This document shows, piece by piece, positions 5,358 to 6,364 of a stretch of 6,364 bases of DNA. This DNA is from Oscillospiraceae bacterium. Lineage in GTDB: Bacteria; Bacillota_A; Clostridia; Oscillospirales; Ruminococcaceae. The notes beneath the pieces were generated by a model, which saw only the letters and a list, made by a program, of their open reading frames with translations, was not told the origin of the DNA and did no database searches. The translations under genes and the position numbers were made by a program. Location of the stretch: assembly GCA_017400025.1 (NCBI GenBank), contig JAFQAF010000168.1:1-6364 (forward strand). The letters run 5' to 3'. Position 1 is the first letter of the stretch. Every line of letters starts with the position of its first letter.

Positions 5358-5867
5358 ATGGACAGAATAATTCTGACAGGGCCGGAGGACAGGTATATGC
5401 GCTCCTACTGGGAAACCTTTGACGCCGTAGCAAAAGAGAAAAAATATCTGGCTTCCACAGAGCGGTTTCCTTTTGAAAGCTCCGTGACATTTTACAGAAA
5501 CCTGACTGCAAAGGGCCTGCCCCGGGTATTTGCCGTAGACACCCGGACAGACAGATGCATCGGCTGGTGCGATATAAGTGCAAAAAGTGAAACAGTGGGC
5601 ACATTGGGAACCGGTCTGCTGAAAGAATACAGAGACTGCGGCACAGGTACACTTATGCTGACAGAAGCCCTGCGCCAGGCCGGGGAATACGGCTTTGAGC
5701 GGGTGGAGCTGGAGGTGCTGGAAAGCAATGCAAGAGCAATCCATCTGTACACAAAACTGGGATTTGTACTGCAGGGCAGAAGGGAAAAGCCTCTTGTATG
5801 GAAACACAGTGGCATCAGTGAAAATGTGCTGCGTATGAGAAAAGAACTGAAGGAGAAGACAAAATGA
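5358..5867 (+). CDS. GNAT family N-acetyltransferase
   Basis: This 169-residue acetyltransferase of the GNAT fold transfers an acetyl group from acetyl-CoA to an amine of an unknown acceptor. The acetyl-CoA pyrophosphate loop is seen as YRDCGTG (91-97, the RxxGxG signature) after a beta strand VGTLGTGLL (80-88). It is followed by a helix and then ERVELEVLESNARAIHLYTKLGF (residues 114-136), the typical motif B in which Asn 124 and Tyr 131 are commonly conserved. Length is normal for a single-domain GNAT and the protein looks cytoplasmic. The start at 5358 rests on the strong ribosome binding site. Its stop overlaps the next start by ATGA, so the two GNAT genes are very likely translationally coupled. 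The fold is certain; the acceptor (ribosomal protein, antibiotic, small amine or other) is not. Confidence 0.9.
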   Translation: MDRIILTGPEDRYMRSYWETFDAVAKEKKYLASTERFPFESSVTFYRNLTAKGLPRVFAVDTRTDRCIGWCDISAKSETVGTLGTGLLKEYRDCGTGTLMLTEALRQAGEYGFERVELEVLESNARAIHLYTKLGFVLQGRREKPLVWKHSGISENVLRMRKELKEKTK

Positions 5868-6364
5868 AAATCACACTTGTAAAGCCGCAGCCCCGGCACA
5901 AAGAAATGGTGCTGGATTACAAAAGGGAGTTTATCGCCGCAGGGGACCATCTTCACGGTACAGCCATGCTGGGTGACTATGATACCTTTGAAGAGTGGTA
6001 TACAGACCTTGTGAAAAATTCCAGCGAGGAAACAGTGGCAGAAGGCTGGGTACCCGCCACCACACTGCTGGCAGTTGACGAAAGTGGAAAACTGGCCGGT
6101 ATGATAGATATCCGCCACCGCCTCAACAGCTATCTGCTGGCCTGGGGCGGCCATATAGGCTATTCGGTGCGCCCTTCAATGCGCAGGCAGGGCTGTGCCG
6201 CACAGATGCTGACACAGGCAAAGGAAGTCTGCCGCGGTCTGGGTATGGACAGAGTGCTGGTCACCTGTGACAAAACAAATACAGCCTCTGCTGCCACAAT
6301 ACTGAAGTGCGGCGGCGTGCTGGAAAACGAAGCCACAGATACAGATGGCGTGATACATCAGAGA
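5864..6364 (+). CDS. GNAT family N-acetyltransferase, 3' end cut by window edge
   Basis: The frame is open from ATG 5864 to the last base, giving 167 residues without a stop. The family runs roughly 170-180 residues, so only a few are probably missing. The start overlaps the stop of the preceding GNAT gene (ATGA at 5864-5867) and has AAGGAG at 5850-5855, eight bases upstream. The core is GHIGYSVRPSMRRQGCA (residues 96-112), where RRQGCA gives the acetyl-CoA loop (R/QxxGxA). It is followed by an AKEVCRGLGMDRVLVTCDKTN strand-helix region (119-139) and CGGVLEN (149-155). This pattern resembles the group of predicted acetyltransferases in COG3981 as I recall it. It is clearly a different GNAT subfamily from its neighbour and not a recent duplicate. 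The acceptor is unknown. Confidence 0.88.
   Translation, partial: MKITLVKPQPRHKEMVLDYKREFIAAGDHLHGTAMLGDYDTFEEWYTDLVKNSSEETVAEGWVPATTLLAVDESGKLAGMIDIRHRLNSYLLAWGGHIGYSVRPSMRRQGCAAQMLTQAKEVCRGLGMDRVLVTCDKTNTASAATILKCGGVLENEATDTDGVIHQR

Overview
The window looks like an ordinary chromosomal stretch from a low-to-medium GC member of the Bacillota. A gut-type clostridium (Oscillospiraceae/Ruminococcus-like) is my best guess. The basis is strong AAAGGAG-type ribosome binding sites, sigma-A promoters close to consensus, short hairpin-plus-T-tract terminators, heavy use of ACA, CTG and GCA codons, and the character of the proteins. The taxonomic guess is inference; no rRNA or marker gene is present.

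Layout: positions 1-83 hold a terminator that serves an unseen upstream + strand gene and/or the end of the first gene. A minus-strand MBL-fold hydrolase gene (84-800) and a plus-strand M18 aminopeptidase gene (954-2252) diverge from a compact intergenic region with two back-to-back consensus promoters. The aminopeptidase gene ends in a strong terminator. A 189-base intergenic region with an extended -10 promoter then leads into two tandem deoD-type purine nucleoside phosphorylase genes (2474-3193 and 3249-3968). These encode proteins of identical length that are about 78% identical by hand count, and they are closed by another terminator. A separately promoted M20-family amidohydrolase gene follows (4131-5297) with its own terminator. 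Last come two GNAT acetyltransferase genes overlapping by ATGA; the second runs off the right edge.

Function: most of the window fits scavenging and intracellular turnover. The M18 enzyme trims N-terminal residues from peptides, the two DeoD enzymes phosphorolyse purine nucleosides, and the M20 enzyme probably removes N-acyl groups from amino acids or small amides. The genes are mostly separate transcription units, so this is shared theme rather than one operon. The two deoD genes and the two GNAT genes are the only likely co-transcribed pairs.

I see no mobile element, CRISPR array, RNA gene or defence system. The points most worth a second look are the deoD duplication, with its conserved leader, uneven divergence and shifted codon use, and a candidate promoter for the GNAT pair whose predicted start lies inside the terminator stem of the preceding gene. 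No stretch longer than 300 bases lacks a gene.
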